A DNA stretch of 64,000 bases, from contig NZ_SDKC01000001.1 in NCBI RefSeq assembly GCF_004123145.1, forward strand, positions 1,445,501 through 1,509,500, in the 5' to 3' direction. This document shows, one piece after another, positions 34,876-44,849 of the stretch (position 1 is its first letter; each line of letters begins with the position of its first letter). The notes below the pieces were generated by a model. The model was given only the letters and a program-made list of their open reading frames with translations. It was not told the origin of the DNA and ran no database searches. The position numbers were made by a program, and so were the translations under genes. This DNA comes from Blautia faecicola (GTDB taxonomy: Bacteria; Bacillota; Clostridia; Lachnospirales; Lachnospiraceae).

Positions 34876-35017
34876 GTAACTATTCAGTAGCCACTGTCCC
34901 GCGAGGTGTTTTGACATGAATGTGTCAAAATCCCGAGACATACAAGCCAAAATGCCATCACCGAAGGTGATTTTTTATGCATTTTGGCTCGTAACTGTGA
35001 AGGGACTGAACAGTTAC
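34876..35017 (+). repeat. 142-bp structured repeat element, copy 2
   Basis: Same plan and same length as copy 1: ends GTAACTATTCAG and CTGAACAGTTAC, hairpins TTTTGACA-TGAATG-TGTCAAAA and AGCCAAAATGC with GCATTTTGGCT enclosing ATCACC-GAA-GGTGAT. Positioned between two convergent terminators. Confidence 0.85.
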
Positions 35018-35072
35018 GTTGTCTTGAAATATTTTGAGCCTGTTACAGGTGAGCAATTTTCTGTAAATTATA

Positions 35073-35122
35073 AATAAACGGACTGAAGAAACGTTCTATG
35101 ACAAATCTTCAGTCCGTTTATT
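35073..35122 (-). terminator. Terminator of the activase-type gene
   Basis: AATAAACGGACTGAAGA and TCTTCAGTCCGTTTATT form a 17-bp perfect stem about 45 bases after the - strand stop. The T-rich run on the - strand is modest, and the site could serve both directions. Confidence 0.8.
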
Positions 35123-35164
35123 ACTAAGCTATATGATGAATAATACAAGATAATCGTTCTGCAT

Positions 35165-38100
35165 TTACTTCATATTCTTCACAGCCGTAGACAGCATCAG
35201 TTTGATACGGTTCAGCTGGTTTACTTCAGAAGCACCCGGATCATAGTCAATGGCTACGATGTTTGCCTCCGGATGGCTTCTGCGGATCGCTTTGATAACA
35301 CCCTTACCAACGATGTGGTTCGGCAGGCATCCGAATGGCTGCGTACACACAATATTCTGTGTACCACCGTGGATCAGTTCCATCATCTCACCGGTCAGAA
35401 ACCATCCTTCACCGGTCTGGTTACCCATGGATACGATCGGTGAAGCCATACGGGCGAGATCCGAGATATTTGCCGGCGGATCAAAGTGACGGCTCTTCTT
35501 GAATTCTTCGGTAGCAGCACTGCGCAGCCAGTTGATAGCGGCGATACCGGCATTTCCGGTGATAGCGGAAGTCTTCTTAAAGCCCAGTTTCTCATGTTTG
35601 AAGTTCTGGTTGTAGAAGCAGTAGCACATGAAGTCAGTCAGATCCGGAACGACAGCTTCGGCACCTTCCTGTTCCAGAAGCTCAGCCAGATGATTGTTGG
35701 CAGCAGGAAGGAATTTTACCAGGATCTCACCTACGATACCGACTTTCGGTTTCTTTAAGTTCTCATCGATCGGCAGACGGTCAAAATCGTGGATGATCGT
35801 ACGGCAGATCTGTTTGAACCGGGTATGGCTCAGATGTTTGCCGGATACAAAATCGATACAGATTTTTTCCCATTTTCTATGTAAGCGGTCGGTGGATCCT
35901 TTTTTGATTTCATAAGGACGCATGCGGTACACACATTTCATCAGGATATCACCGAAGATACATCCGTATGCCAGTCTGCGTGCCAGGCCGGGAGTAATCT
36001 TGAAGCCGGGGTTGCTCTCCAGACCGCTCAGGTTAATGGAGATTACCGGGATATGTCCCATATCCGCTTTATTCAATGCACGGCGGATGAATCCGATATA
36101 GTTAGAAGCACGGCATCCACCACCGGTCTGTGACATGATGATCGCTACTTTGTGCAGGTCGTATTTGCCGGATAACAGTGCCTGCATGATCTGTCCGACA
36201 ACCATCAGGGACGGGTAGCAGGCATCGTTATTTACATATTTCAGTCCTACATCGACGGCCTCTTTGTTATCATTCGGAAGGACTTCCAGATGATAGCCGC
36301 TGGCATTGAAACCTGCCTCCAGGATATTAAAATGCATCGGAGACATCTGTGGGCAGAGGATAGTGTAGTCTTTTCGCATCTCTTCGGTAAATGGTATCCG
36401 CTTGATAGAAGAAGGCTGAATCTCCCGTTTCTTTTGCTGTTTCTGTCTGGTTCGAATGGCAGCCAACAGAGAGCGGACACGGATTCTGGCAGCACCTAAG
36501 TTGTTTACTTCATCAATCTTCAGGCAGGTATAGATTTTTCCGCTGTTGGAGAGAATTTCCTGTACCTCGTCGGTGGTTACGGCATCCAGACCACAGCCGA
36601 AGGAGTTTAACTGGATCAGATCCAGATCGTCACGTTCTTTGACAAAGTTTGCAGCAGCATATAATCGGGTATGATACATCCACTGGTCATTGACACGAAG
36701 CGGACGCTCCAGTGGTGCCAGATGAGACACAGAATCTTCGGTCAGTACGGCGATTCCGTAGGAATTAATCATATCCGGGATACCATGATGGATCTCCGGA
36801 TCAATGTGGTACGGACGACCTGCCAGAACGATGCCGCGTCTTCCGGTTTCTTCCATATAGCGAAGGGTTTCTTCTCCCTTTCTGCGGATATCGTTTCTCA
36901 TATGTTCCAGTTCTGCCCACGCAGCATGTGCCGCTTCCAGAACTTCTTCTTTCGGAAGATCGGAGAATTCCTCCACCAGGCGCTTTGTGGCTGTCTCTTC
37001 ATTCGTCAGAGCCAGGAACGGGTTGCGGAAGGTGATGGATGGATCATTTAATTCATCTACATTATTTTTGATGTTTTCTGCATAAGAGGTTACAATCGGG
37101 CAGTTGTAATGGTTAATTGCTTCCGGGAACTCGGTACGTTCATATGGAATACATGGATAGAAGATAAACTTCACACCCTGACGAAGCAGCCAGGTCACAT
37201 GACCGTGTGCCAGTTTTGCCGGATAACATTCGGACTCACTCGGAATCGATTCAATACCCAGTTCGTAGATCTTACGGTTGGAAGTAGGAGAGAGTACCAC
37301 CTGATATTTCAGCTTCGTAAAGAAGGTGAACCAGAACGGATAGTTCTCGAACATATTCAGGACTCTCGGGATACCTACTTTACCGCGGACAGCCTGATCG
37401 GCATCAAGCGGTGTGTAACCGAAGATTTTTTTGTATTTGTAGTCAAACAGGTTCGGGATATTTTCTTTATTTTTCTGTTTTCCGATACCACGCTCACAGC
37501 GGTTACCGCTGATATACTGACGACCACCGGAGAAACGGTTGATAGTCAGACGGCAGCTGTTGGTACATCCCTTACAGTTTGCCATGCTGGTGGTGTATTT
37601 CAAATCATTGATTTTGTCGATGGAAAGCATAGTTGTATCTTTGCCATCTTCGAAACGCTCTCTTGCAATCAGAGCGGCACCGAAAGCACCCATGATACCT
37701 GCAATGTCCGGGCGGATCGCTTCACAGTTGGCGATTTTTTCAAAGCTTCGCAATACCGCATCGTTATAGAATGTACCACCCTGTACGACAATATTTTTAC
37801 CAAGCTCAGAAGCATCAGAAACTTTGATTACTTTATATAACGCATTCTTGATAACAGAGTAAGCTAGACCGGCGGAGATATCAGCGACGGAAGCGCCCTC
37901 TTTCTGTGCCTGTTTTACTTTGGAGTTCATGAATACGGTACATCTGGTACCGAGGTCAATCGGATTCTCTGCGAATAAAGCGGCTTTCGCGAAATCCTGT
38001 ACGCTGTAGTTCAGGGATTTTGCAAAGGTCTCGATGAAGGAACCGCATCCGGAGGAACAGGCTTCATTTAACTGTACGCTGTCTACGGTGTGATTCTTGA

Positions 38101-39418
38101 TCTTGATACATTTCATATCCTGACCGCCGATATCGAGGATACAGTCGACCTTCGGATCAAAGAAAGCGGCTGCATAATAGTGAGATACAGTTTCAACCTC
38201 GCCCTCATCAAGCATCAGAGCAGCTTTGATCAGTGCTTCACCGTAACCGGTGGAGCAGGAGTAAGCGATCCGGGCAGTGTCCGGCATCTGGGAATAGATT
38301 TCCTGCACGGCACGGATGGTGGTTGCCAGTGGATTCCCGTTGTTGTTGTCATAGAACGAATACAGCAGGGAACCATCTTCACCGACCAGAGCGGCTTTTG
38401 TTGTGGTAGATCCTGCATCGATACCAAGGAAACAGTTGCCTTCATAGGAAGCCAGATCACCGGTCGCTACGTTGTACTGACTCTGTCTCTCATTAAAGGC
38501 ATCGTAATCTTCCTGAGAAGCGAACAGCGGTTCCATACGTGCAACCTCGAAGTCCAGTTTGATGGACTGTGCCATACGCTCTTTCATGGCTGTCAGGGAT
38601 ACCGTAACATCCTCTTTTGCATTCAGTGCAGAGCCGATGGCTGCAAACAGATGGGAGTTTTCCGGTACGATCGTGTGCTCCTCATCCAGTTTCAGGGTAC
38701 GGATAAATGCCTGTTTTAACTCAGACAGGAAATGCAGCGGACCGCCAAGAAATGCGATATGACCGCGGATCGGTTTTCCGCAGGCCAGTCCACTGATGGT
38801 CTGGTTGACAACTGCCTGGAAAATAGAAGCAGACAGGTCTTCTTTGGTAGCACCGTCGTTGATCAGCGGCTGGATATCTGATTTTGCAAATACACCGCAG
38901 CGGGCTGCAATCGGATACAGTGCCTGATAATTTTTTGCATATTCGTTCAGTCCGGTAGCATCGGTCTGTAACAGGGAAGCCATCTGGTCGATGAAGGATC
39001 CTGTACCACCGGCACAGATACCGTTCATGCGCTGTTCGATGTTGCCGCCCTCAAAGTAAATGATTTTGGCGTCCTCGCCGCCAAGCTCGATGGCTACATC
39101 TGTTTTTGGGGCAAGTTCCTGCAACGAGGAAGAAACTGCAATTACTTCCTGTACAAAAGGAACTTCCAGATGATTGGCAAGAGCCAGTCCGCCGGAACCG
39201 GTGATAACCGGATGTACGGTCATCTCTCCCAGTTTATCAATGGCTTTTGACAGAAGGGAAGCCAGAGTTTCCTGAATATTGGCAAAATGCCGTTCATAGT
39301 CAGCAAACAGAATCTGATGAGACTCATCCAGTATGGCAATTTTAACCGTTGTGGAACCGATATCGATTCCCAGGGTATAATTTGGTGTGTTGTTTGTTGT
39401 AGCAGTAATAACTGCCAC
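35165..39418 (-). CDS. Fused 2-hydroxyacyl-CoA dehydratase activase / double-cubane-type protein
   Basis: A 1417-residue protein. Two BcrAD/BadFG-type ATPase domains lie in tandem (about 15-270, starting [15 protein letters not shown], and 328-590, starting [15 protein letters not shown]). In each, the two cysteines that bridge the [4Fe-4S] cluster of activases are present (Cys135 and 174; Cys454 and 493). A four-Cys knot follows (615, 618, 622, 641), then a DUF2229-like region (about 665-880) and a C-terminal part like the HgdB/double-cubane reductase family (about 1040-1400, with [17 protein letters not shown] and [12 protein letters not shown]). Such proteins use ATP for very low-potential electron transfer in anaerobes. 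No dehydratase partner lies beside it, so the substrate is unknown. Confidence 0.88.
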   Translation of the reverse strand: MAVITATTNNTPNYTLGIDIGSTTVKIAILDESHQILFADYERHFANIQETLASLLSKAIDKLGEMTVHPVITGSGGLALANHLEVPFVQEVIAVSSSLQELAPKTDVAIELGGEDAKIIYFEGGNIEQRMNGICAGGTGSFIDQMASLLQTDATGLNEYAKNYQALYPIAARCGVFAKSDIQPLINDGATKEDLSASIFQAVVNQTISGLACGKPIRGHIAFLGGPLHFLSELKQAFIRTLKLDEEHTIVPENSHLFAAIGSALNAKEDVTVSLTAMKERMAQSIKLDFEVARMEPLFASQEDYDAFNERQSQYNVATGDLASYEGNCFLGIDAGSTTTKAALVGEDGSLLYSFYDNNNGNPLATTIRAVQEIYSQMPDTARIAYSCSTGYGEALIKAALMLDEGEVETVSHYYAAAFFDPKVDCILDIGGQDMKCIKIKNHTVDSVQLNEACSSGCGSFIETFAKSLNYSVQDFAKAALFAENPIDLGTRCTVFMNSKVKQAQKEGASVADISAGLAYSVIKNALYKVIKVSDASELGKNIVVQGGTFYNDAVLRSFEKIANCEAIRPDIAGIMGAFGAALIARERFEDGKDTTMLSIDKINDLKYTTSMANCKGCTNSCRLTINRFSGGRQYISGNRCERGIGKQKNKENIPNLFDYKYKKIFGYTPLDADQAVRGKVGIPRVLNMFENYPFWFTFFTKLKYQVVLSPTSNRKIYELGIESIPSESECYPAKLAHGHVTWLLRQGVKFIFYPCIPYERTEFPEAINHYNCPIVTSYAENIKNNVDELNDPSITFRNPFLALTNEETATKRLVEEFSDLPKEEVLEAAHAAWAELEHMRNDIRRKGEETLRYMEETGRRGIVLAGRPYHIDPEIHHGIPDMINSYGIAVLTEDSVSHLAPLERPLRVNDQWMYHTRLYAAANFVKERDDLDLIQLNSFGCGLDAVTTDEVQEILSNSGKIYTCLKIDEVNNLGAARIRVRSLLAAIRTRQKQQKKREIQPSSIKRIPFTEEMRKDYTILCPQMSPMHFNILEAGFNASGYHLEVLPNDNKEAVDVGLKYVNNDACYPSLMVVGQIMQALLSGKYDLHKVAIIMSQTGGGCRASNYIGFIRRALNKADMGHIPVISINLSGLESNPGFKITPGLARRLAYGCIFGDILMKCVYRMRPYEIKKGSTDRLHRKWEKICIDFVSGKHLSHTRFKQICRTIIHDFDRLPIDENLKKPKVGIVGEILVKFLPAANNHLAELLEQEGAEAVVPDLTDFMCYCFYNQNFKHEKLGFKKTSAITGNAGIAAINWLRSAATEEFKKSRHFDPPANISDLARMASPIVSMGNQTGEGWFLTGEMMELIHGGTQNIVCTQPFGCLPNHIVGKGVIKAIRRSHPEANIVAIDYDPGASEVNQLNRIKLMLSTAVKNMK

Positions 39419-39438
39419 CTCCTTTTCTGTATGTATAT

Positions 39439-39576
39439 GTAACTATTCAGTAGCCACTGTCCCGCGAGGTGTTTTGACATGAATATGTCAAAATCCCGAG
39501 ACATACAAGCCAAAATGCCATCACCGAAGATTTAAATGCATTTTGGCTCGTAACTGTGAAGGTACTGAACAGTTAC
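39439..39576 (+). repeat. 138-bp structured repeat element, copy 3
   Basis: Ends and hairpins as in copy 2, but four bases (GGTG region) are lost from the small inner hairpin. It lies directly upstream of the activase gene and is read antisense in that gene's probable leader. Confidence 0.85.
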
Positions 39577-39577
39577 A

Positions 39578-39607
39578 TGTATATGAGTAACCGTTCCTGA
39601 GTTTCAA
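39578..39607 (-). promoter_or_regulatory. Possible promoter of the activase-type gene
   Basis: On the - strand TTGAAA and TATACA are 18 bases apart, ending two bases outside the repeat. A transcript from here would carry nearly the whole repeat as its 5' leader. Confidence 0.4.
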
Positions 39608-39857
39608 CAGTTACATAGGTGTCTGCGTGCATTCCGTTATTCATGAAAAGAAAACAGATGGAATGCCACAAAGGGATTACTTTCTACGAATCCTACATCC
39701 TGTCAGATATGAAAACTGTCATATAAACAGTTACATATTTAAATAGGAACATGTCCGAAAATCCGGACTGACTTATTATATGACATTTATTGGAATATGG
39801 CAATGTAGAAAAAAGAGATAATCTTTAAAAAAAGAGAAAATAATTGTGAAATATTTA

Positions 39858-39886
39858 TTGAAAAAAAAGGCGGAAACAGATATAAT
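39858..39886 (+). promoter_or_regulatory. Promoter of tgt-yajC
   Basis: TTGAAA and TATAAT are exactly 17 bases apart, about 140 bases before tgt. The rest of the 450-base space between the divergent genes (39577-40026) is AT-rich and shows only a weak hairpin (GCATTCC with GGAATGC). Confidence 0.75.
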
Positions 39887-40026
39887 AAGCGGTACTGTAT
39901 GAAAGAACATGGGCATTATTGAAGAAAAAAAGCAATGATGTTTTAAAATCAGAGGATCAGAAAAACTGAACATATGGACCATATACCGGAACATCCGGTA
40001 AAAGAAAAGAGAAAGGTGATAAAAAT

Positions 40027-41163
40027 ATGTATAAGATCATAGCCAGAGATGGAAATGCAAAACGTGCAGAATTCCAGACCGTTCACGGAACCATCCAGAC
40101 TCCGGTATTTATGAACGTAGGTACTGCAGCAGCCATCAAAGGAGCGGTGGCGACTACAGATTTAAAAGAAATCGGCACACAGGTAGAACTGTCCAATACC
40201 TACCATCTCCATGTACGTCCGGGTGATAAAATCGTAAAACAGATGGGAGGCCTCCATAAATTCATGAACTGGGATCGTCCGATCCTTACGGATTCCGGCG
40301 GATTTCAGGTATTTTCCCTGGCAGGTTTAAGAAAGATTAAGGAAGAAGGCGTAACTTTCCGTTCCCACATCGATGGTCACAAGATCTTTATGGGACCGGA
40401 AGAGAGTATGCAGATCCAGTCCAACCTGGCTTCCACCATTGCGATGGCCTTTGATGAGTGCCCGTCCAGTGTGGCAGAACGAAGCTATGTGGAGAATTCC
40501 GTGGCAAGAACCACCCGTTGGCTGGCAAGATGTAAAACCGAGATGGCCAGACTGAACAGCCTGGAAGATACTATCAATAAAAATCAGCTGTTGTTCGGTA
40601 TCAATCAGGGAGCTATCTTTGATGATATCCGTATCGATCACGCAAAAGCGATCAGTGAGATGAATCTGGATGGTTATGCAGTAGGTGGACTGGCTGTAGG
40701 AGAAAGCCATGAAGAAATGTACCATATCCTGGATGTGACCGTACCTCATCTGCCACTGGAAAAGCCAACGTATCTGATGGGTGTCGGAACCCCGGCCAAT
40801 ATTCTGGAAGCAGTAGATCGTGGTGTGGACTTTTTCGACTGTGTATACCCGAGCCGAAATGGCCGTCACGGACATGTATACACCAACCAGGGAAAGAGAA
40901 ACCTGTTCAATGCCAAATATGAACTGGATCAGCGTCCGATCGAAGAAGGATGTCAGTGCCCGGCCTGCCGAAATTACAGCCGCGGCTATATCCGTCATCT
41001 GTTAAAAGCGAAAGAGATGCTGGGCATGCGTCTCTGTGTTCTGCATAATCTGTATTTCTACAACACAATGATGAGCGAGATTCGTCAGGCCATCGAAGAA
41101 GGCAGATACAAAGAATATAAAAAACAGAAGCTGGAAGGTTTCCTGGAAAACGACAAAAAGTAA
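40027..41163 (+). CDS. tgt: tRNA-guanine transglycosylase
   Basis: A 378-residue enzyme that swaps guanine 34 for preQ1 in GUN-anticodon tRNAs during queuosine formation. The catalytic Asp and substrate loop are RPILTDSGGFQVFSLAGLRK; the nucleophile Asp is in GVDFFDCVYPSRNGRHG. The zinc site is CQCPACRNYSRGYIRHLLK plus a later His (CVLHNLYF). Length and motifs are standard for the bacterial enzyme. GAAAGGTG stands before the ATG. yajC follows after about 100 bases, the common bacterial order; queA, often upstream, is absent here. Confidence 0.97.
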   Translation: MYKIIARDGNAKRAEFQTVHGTIQTPVFMNVGTAAAIKGAVATTDLKEIGTQVELSNTYHLHVRPGDKIVKQMGGLHKFMNWDRPILTDSGGFQVFSLAGLRKIKEEGVTFRSHIDGHKIFMGPEESMQIQSNLASTIAMAFDECPSSVAERSYVENSVARTTRWLARCKTEMARLNSLEDTINKNQLLFGINQGAIFDDIRIDHAKAISEMNLDGYAVGGLAVGESHEEMYHILDVTVPHLPLEKPTYLMGVGTPANILEAVDRGVDFFDCVYPSRNGRHGHVYTNQGKRNLFNAKYELDQRPIEEGCQCPACRNYSRGYIRHLLKAKEMLGMRLCVLHNLYFYNTMMSEIRQAIEEGRYKEYKKQKLEGFLENDKK

Positions 41164-41266
41164 AAAAACAATAAAAATATCAAAAACAGCTTGATGGAAC
41201 CCCTGTTTTTGTGTATAGTAGTAATAACGTCCGTAAACGGAAAAGAAAAAGCAGGAGGAATGTGCA

Positions 41267-41587
41267 ATGGGAGTAGTAATGACTTCAACACAGGCAGCAG
41301 GAGCAGCAAGCACTATCTATATGATCGTTATGCTGGTTATTATGTTCGCTCTGATGTATTTTTTAATGATCCGTCCGCAGAAAAAAGAACAAAAACGGGT
41401 CACAGCCATGCTGAATGATATGGAAGTAGGCGATGCAATAGTTACCACCGGTGGTTTCTACGGAGTTATCATCGATATCACCGATGAAGATGTAATCGTA
41501 GAATTCGGAAACAACAAAAACTGCCGAATCCCAATGAAAAAAGCAGCTATCGCAGAAGTAGAAAAAGCATCTGACGCAACTGCATAA
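41267..41587 (+). CDS. yajC: Preprotein translocase accessory subunit YajC
   Basis: A 106-residue single-pass membrane protein that associates with SecDF. One helix (about 15-37, MIVMLVIMFALMYFLMIRPQ) ends in the family motif RPQKKEQKR, and the soluble part has LNDMEVGDAIVTTGGFYGVI and the short NKNCRIPMKKAAIAEVE end. GCAGGAGGAATGTGCA precedes the ATG; MTSTQ at 41279 is a second possible start. A terminator follows. Confidence 0.95.
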   Translation: MGVVMTSTQAAGAASTIYMIVMLVIMFALMYFLMIRPQKKEQKRVTAMLNDMEVGDAIVTTGGFYGVIIDITDEDVIVEFGNNKNCRIPMKKAAIAEVEKASDATA

Positions 41588-41608
41588 AATGACATAAGCA
41601 AGATAAAC

Positions 41609-41657
41609 AAAACGACCAATCAGGTTTTCAACAGAGAACTTGGCTGGTCGTTTTTTC
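41609..41657 (+). terminator. Terminator after yajC
   Basis: AAACGACCA and TGGTCGTTT form the stem base with a loop of about 28 bases and a run of T. Confidence 0.85.
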
Positions 41658-41745
41658 TTTTATATGACAAAGGAGGCAAAATCAATATTTTTATAGAATA
41701 TTGAAAAGCTTTAATGATCAGGAAATAGAGTATTTGCCAATGTCA

Positions 41746-41932
41746 GCCGGAAAGGAGCAGGGACAGGGTGTGGTGGCATTTTGCGTGCGGTTAGAGTGCG
41801 TTTTCAGATCCGGCTCTTAGAAGAACTTGACGGTGAGCGGCTCTCCGCGAACCGGCATTTAGTTCTTCTTAGAGACTAGCTGAAAACCGCTCTGCACGCT
41901 GCCGCCACACCCTGTCCCTGCTCCTTTCCGGC
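41746..41932 (+). repeat. Long hairpin element, copy C
   Basis: A 187-base structure with outer arms GCCGGAAAGGAGCAGGGACA and its complement, near-perfect for about 30 pairs. Inner stems are TTTTCAG/CTGAAAA and CTCTTAGAAGAACT/AGTTCTTCTTAGAG, and the tip is GCGG-CTCT-CCGC. AGATCC on the left faces TAGC on the right, as in copies A and B. It lies between the yajC terminator and the leuB promoter. Confidence 0.72.
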
Positions 41933-41963
41933 GTCCGTTCCCAATAACCCCCTCAACTTTCCC

Positions 41964-41992
41964 TTGAAAATACCGCAAAAATAGATTATGAT
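41964..41992 (+). promoter_or_regulatory. Promoter of leuB-ilvD-ilvB
   Basis: TTGAAA and TATGAT are 17 bases apart, ending 48 bases before leuB. The short leader leaves no room for a T-box or leader-peptide attenuator. Confidence 0.7.
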
Positions 41993-42039
41993 AGTCTGTA
42001 ACAGATTAAAGAGGTAAAGAAAGAAAGGATGAAACGATT

Positions 42040-43125
42040 ATGAACTACAAAATTGCATTAATTCACGGCGACGGAATCGGTCCTGAAATTGTGAATGAAG
42101 CAAAAAAAATATTAGATAAAGTATGCCAGGTATACGGACACACATTTACATACACCAACGTACTCCTGGGTGGTGCATCCATCGACGTACACGGTGTCCC
42201 GCTGACTGATGAAGCTGTCGCAGAAGCAAAATCAAGCGATGCTGTTCTGATGGGATCCATCGGAGGAGACGCAAAAACATCCCCGTGGTATCAGTTAGAG
42301 CCATCCAAACGCCCGGAAGCAGGGCTTCTGGCGATCCGTAAAGCTCTGAATCTGTTCGCAAACCTTCGTCCGGCATACCTGTATGATGAACTGAAAGCTG
42401 CATGCCCGTTAAAAGAAGATCGGATCGGTGACGGATTTGACATGATCATCGTCAGAGAACTGACCGGAGGTCTTTACTTCGGAGAAAGAAAGACCGAAGA
42501 ACAGGATGGCGTGATGACAGCTGTGGATACCCTGTCTTATAATGAAAAAGAAATCAGAAGAATCGCTGTCAAAGCATTTGAGATCGCGATGAAGAGAAGA
42601 AAGAAAGTAACAAGCGTAGACAAAGCAAACGTACTGGATTCCTCTCGTCTGTGGAGAAAAATCGTAGAAGAAGTAGCAAAAGACTATCCGGAAGTAACCC
42701 TGGAACATATGCTTGTAGACAACTGTGCGATGCAGCTGGTACATAACCCGGGTCAGTTTGATGTCATTCTGACAGAGAATATGTTCGGAGACATCCTTTC
42801 CGATGAGGCAAGTATGGTAACCGGATCCATCGGTATGCTTTCCTCCGCAAGTCTGAACGAGACAAGCTTTGGACTGTATGAGCCAAGCCACGGTTCTGCA
42901 CCGGACATCGCAGGAAAGGGAATTGCAAACCCGATCGCAACTATTCTGTCCGCAGCAATGTTACTTCGTTATTCCCTGAATCTGGACAAAGAAGCAGATG
43001 CAGTGGAAACAGCTGTTCAGGCAGTCTTAAAAGAAGGATACCGTACCGGAGATATTATGTCTGAAGGATGCACACAGGTAGGAACCGTACAGATGGGTGA
43101 CCTGATCGCAGAACGGATTCACTAA
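42040..43125 (+). CDS. leuB: 3-isopropylmalate dehydrogenase
   Basis: A 361-residue NAD-dependent enzyme that oxidises and decarboxylates 3-isopropylmalate in leucine synthesis. It opens KIALIHGDGIGPEIVNEAKK; the substrate Arg cluster is FANLRPAYLYDEL and REL-TGG-type VRELTGGLYFGERKTEE. Metal-binding Asp residues are in MQLVHNPGQFDVILTENMFG and GDILSDEASMV, and GSAPDIAGKGIANPIATILS binds NAD. Length is normal. AAAGGATGAAACG is the ribosome site. It is the first gene of the branched-chain set; leuA, leuC and leuD are not in the window. Confidence 0.97.
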   Translation: MNYKIALIHGDGIGPEIVNEAKKILDKVCQVYGHTFTYTNVLLGGASIDVHGVPLTDEAVAEAKSSDAVLMGSIGGDAKTSPWYQLEPSKRPEAGLLAIRKALNLFANLRPAYLYDELKAACPLKEDRIGDGFDMIIVRELTGGLYFGERKTEEQDGVMTAVDTLSYNEKEIRRIAVKAFEIAMKRRKKVTSVDKANVLDSSRLWRKIVEEVAKDYPEVTLEHMLVDNCAMQLVHNPGQFDVILTENMFGDILSDEASMVTGSIGMLSSASLNETSFGLYEPSHGSAPDIAGKGIANPIATILSAAMLLRYSLNLDKEADAVETAVQAVLKEGYRTGDIMSEGCTQVGTVQMGDLIAERIH

Positions 43126-43161
43126 AACTGAATGGGAAAACAGAAAGGAAGCGTAACGAAT

Positions 43162-44832
43162 ATGAGAAGTGATGCAGTAAAAACTGGAATGCAGCAGGCA
43201 CCTCACCGGTCCCTGTTTAACGCACTGGGAATGACAAAAGAAGAGATGGAGAGACCGTTAGTCGGTATCGTAAGCTCTTATAACGAGATCGTTCCCGGTC
43301 ATATGAATCTGGATAAAATCGTTAATGCAGTAAAACAGGGAGTTGCCATGGCAGGCGGTACGCCGATCATGTTTCCGGCGATTGCGGTCTGTGACGGTAT
43401 CGCCATGGGACATATCGGAATGAAATATTCCCTGGTAACCCGTGACCTGATCGCTGATTCCACAGAAGCGATGGCGATGGCCCATCAGTTCGATGCACTG
43501 GTTATGGTGCCAAACTGTGATAAAAATGTACCGGGACTTCTGATGGCAGCAGCCAGACTGAACGTACCAACTGTATTTGTCAGCGGTGGTCCGATGCTTG
43601 CAGGTCATGTACACGGTCAGAAACGAAGCCTGTCCAGTATGTTCGAGGCAGTAGGATCCTACGCAGCCGGAACTATGACAGAAGACGATGTGGAAGAATT
43701 TGAAAATAAAGTATGCCCGACCTGCGGTTCCTGTTCCGGTATGTATACAGCTAACAGTATGAACTGTCTGACCGAGGTACTGGGTATGGGGCTTCGTGGA
43801 AACGGAACCATCCCGGCTGTATATTCCGAACGTATCAAACTGGCAAAACATGCCGGCATGCAGGTTATGGAAATGTACAGAAAGAATATCCGTCCGAGAG
43901 ATATCATGACAAAAGAAGCAGTCATGAATGCACTGACTGTAGATATGGCACTGGGATGTTCTACTAACAGTATGCTGCATCTGCCGGCAATCGCACATGA
44001 AATCGGATTTGACTTCGATATCACTCTGGCAAATGAAGTAAGTGCTAAAACACCAAACCTGTGCCATCTGGCACCGGCAGGACCGACTTACATGGAAGAC
44101 CTGAACGAAGCAGGCGGTGTGTATGCTGTCATGAATGAATTATCAAAGAAAAATCTGCTGAATCTGGATTGCATGACAGTAACCGGAAAAACAGTAGGAG
44201 AAAATATTGCAAACTGCGTTAACCGGAATCCGGAAGTTATCCGACCGTTAGACAATCCATACAGCCAGACCGGAGGACTTGCTGTTCTGACAGGTAATCT
44301 GGCACCAGACGGTGGTGTTGTAAAACGCAGTGCTGTCTGCGAAGAAATGATGGTACACGAAGGACCGGCTCGTGTATTTGAATGCGAAGAAGATGCGATT
44401 GCAGCCATCAAAGGCGGAAAAATTGTTGCGGGTGATGTTGTTGTGATCCGTTACGAAGGACCAAAAGGTGGTCCCGGCATGAGAGAAATGCTGAACCCGA
44501 CTTCCGCAATCGCAGGTATGGGACTGGGATCTTCCGTAGCACTGATCACAGACGGACGATTCTCCGGAGCATCCAGAGGAGCTTCTATCGGACACGTATC
44601 ACCGGAAGCAGCCGTAGGCGGACCAATCGCACTGGTAGAAGAAGGCGACATGATCCGTATTAATATTCCGGAAACCAGTCTGGAACTGCTGGTATCTGAC
44701 GAGGAACTGGCAAAGAGAAAAGCAAACTGGCAGCCGCGTGAGCCGAAAGTAACGACCGGATATCTGGCACGTTATGCAGCTATGGTAACCAGCGGTAACC
44801 GTGGTGCCATTCTCGAAGTACCGAAGAAATAA
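43162..44832 (+). CDS. ilvD: Dihydroxy-acid dehydratase
   Basis: A 556-residue Fe-S enzyme making the 2-keto acids of valine and isoleucine. Cluster cysteines are in [16 protein letters not shown] and [40 protein letters not shown] is the conserved C-terminal block. The ATG at 43162 ([12 protein letters not shown]) is preferred because family members begin about here; AAAGGAAG is the likely ribosome site, and the frame from 43132 adds ten unlikely residues. It follows leuB by 36 bases and precedes ilvB by 17, in one operon. Confidence 0.96.
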   Translation: MRSDAVKTGMQQAPHRSLFNALGMTKEEMERPLVGIVSSYNEIVPGHMNLDKIVNAVKQGVAMAGGTPIMFPAIAVCDGIAMGHIGMKYSLVTRDLIADSTEAMAMAHQFDALVMVPNCDKNVPGLLMAAARLNVPTVFVSGGPMLAGHVHGQKRSLSSMFEAVGSYAAGTMTEDDVEEFENKVCPTCGSCSGMYTANSMNCLTEVLGMGLRGNGTIPAVYSERIKLAKHAGMQVMEMYRKNIRPRDIMTKEAVMNALTVDMALGCSTNSMLHLPAIAHEIGFDFDITLANEVSAKTPNLCHLAPAGPTYMEDLNEAGGVYAVMNELSKKNLLNLDCMTVTGKTVGENIANCVNRNPEVIRPLDNPYSQTGGLAVLTGNLAPDGGVVKRSAVCEEMMVHEGPARVFECEEDAIAAIKGGKIVAGDVVVIRYEGPKGGPGMREMLNPTSAIAGMGLGSSVALITDGRFSGASRGASIGHVSPEAAVGGPIALVEEGDMIRINIPETSLELLVSDEELAKRKANWQPREPKVTTGYLARYAAMVTSGNRGAILEVPKK

Positions 44833-44849
44833 TTTAGGAGGAAAGACTG

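Noticed and set aside
41993-42039. T-box or leader-peptide attenuator before leuB
   Set aside because: Only about 45 bases separate the promoter and the start codon, and no T-box sequence or antiterminator is seen.
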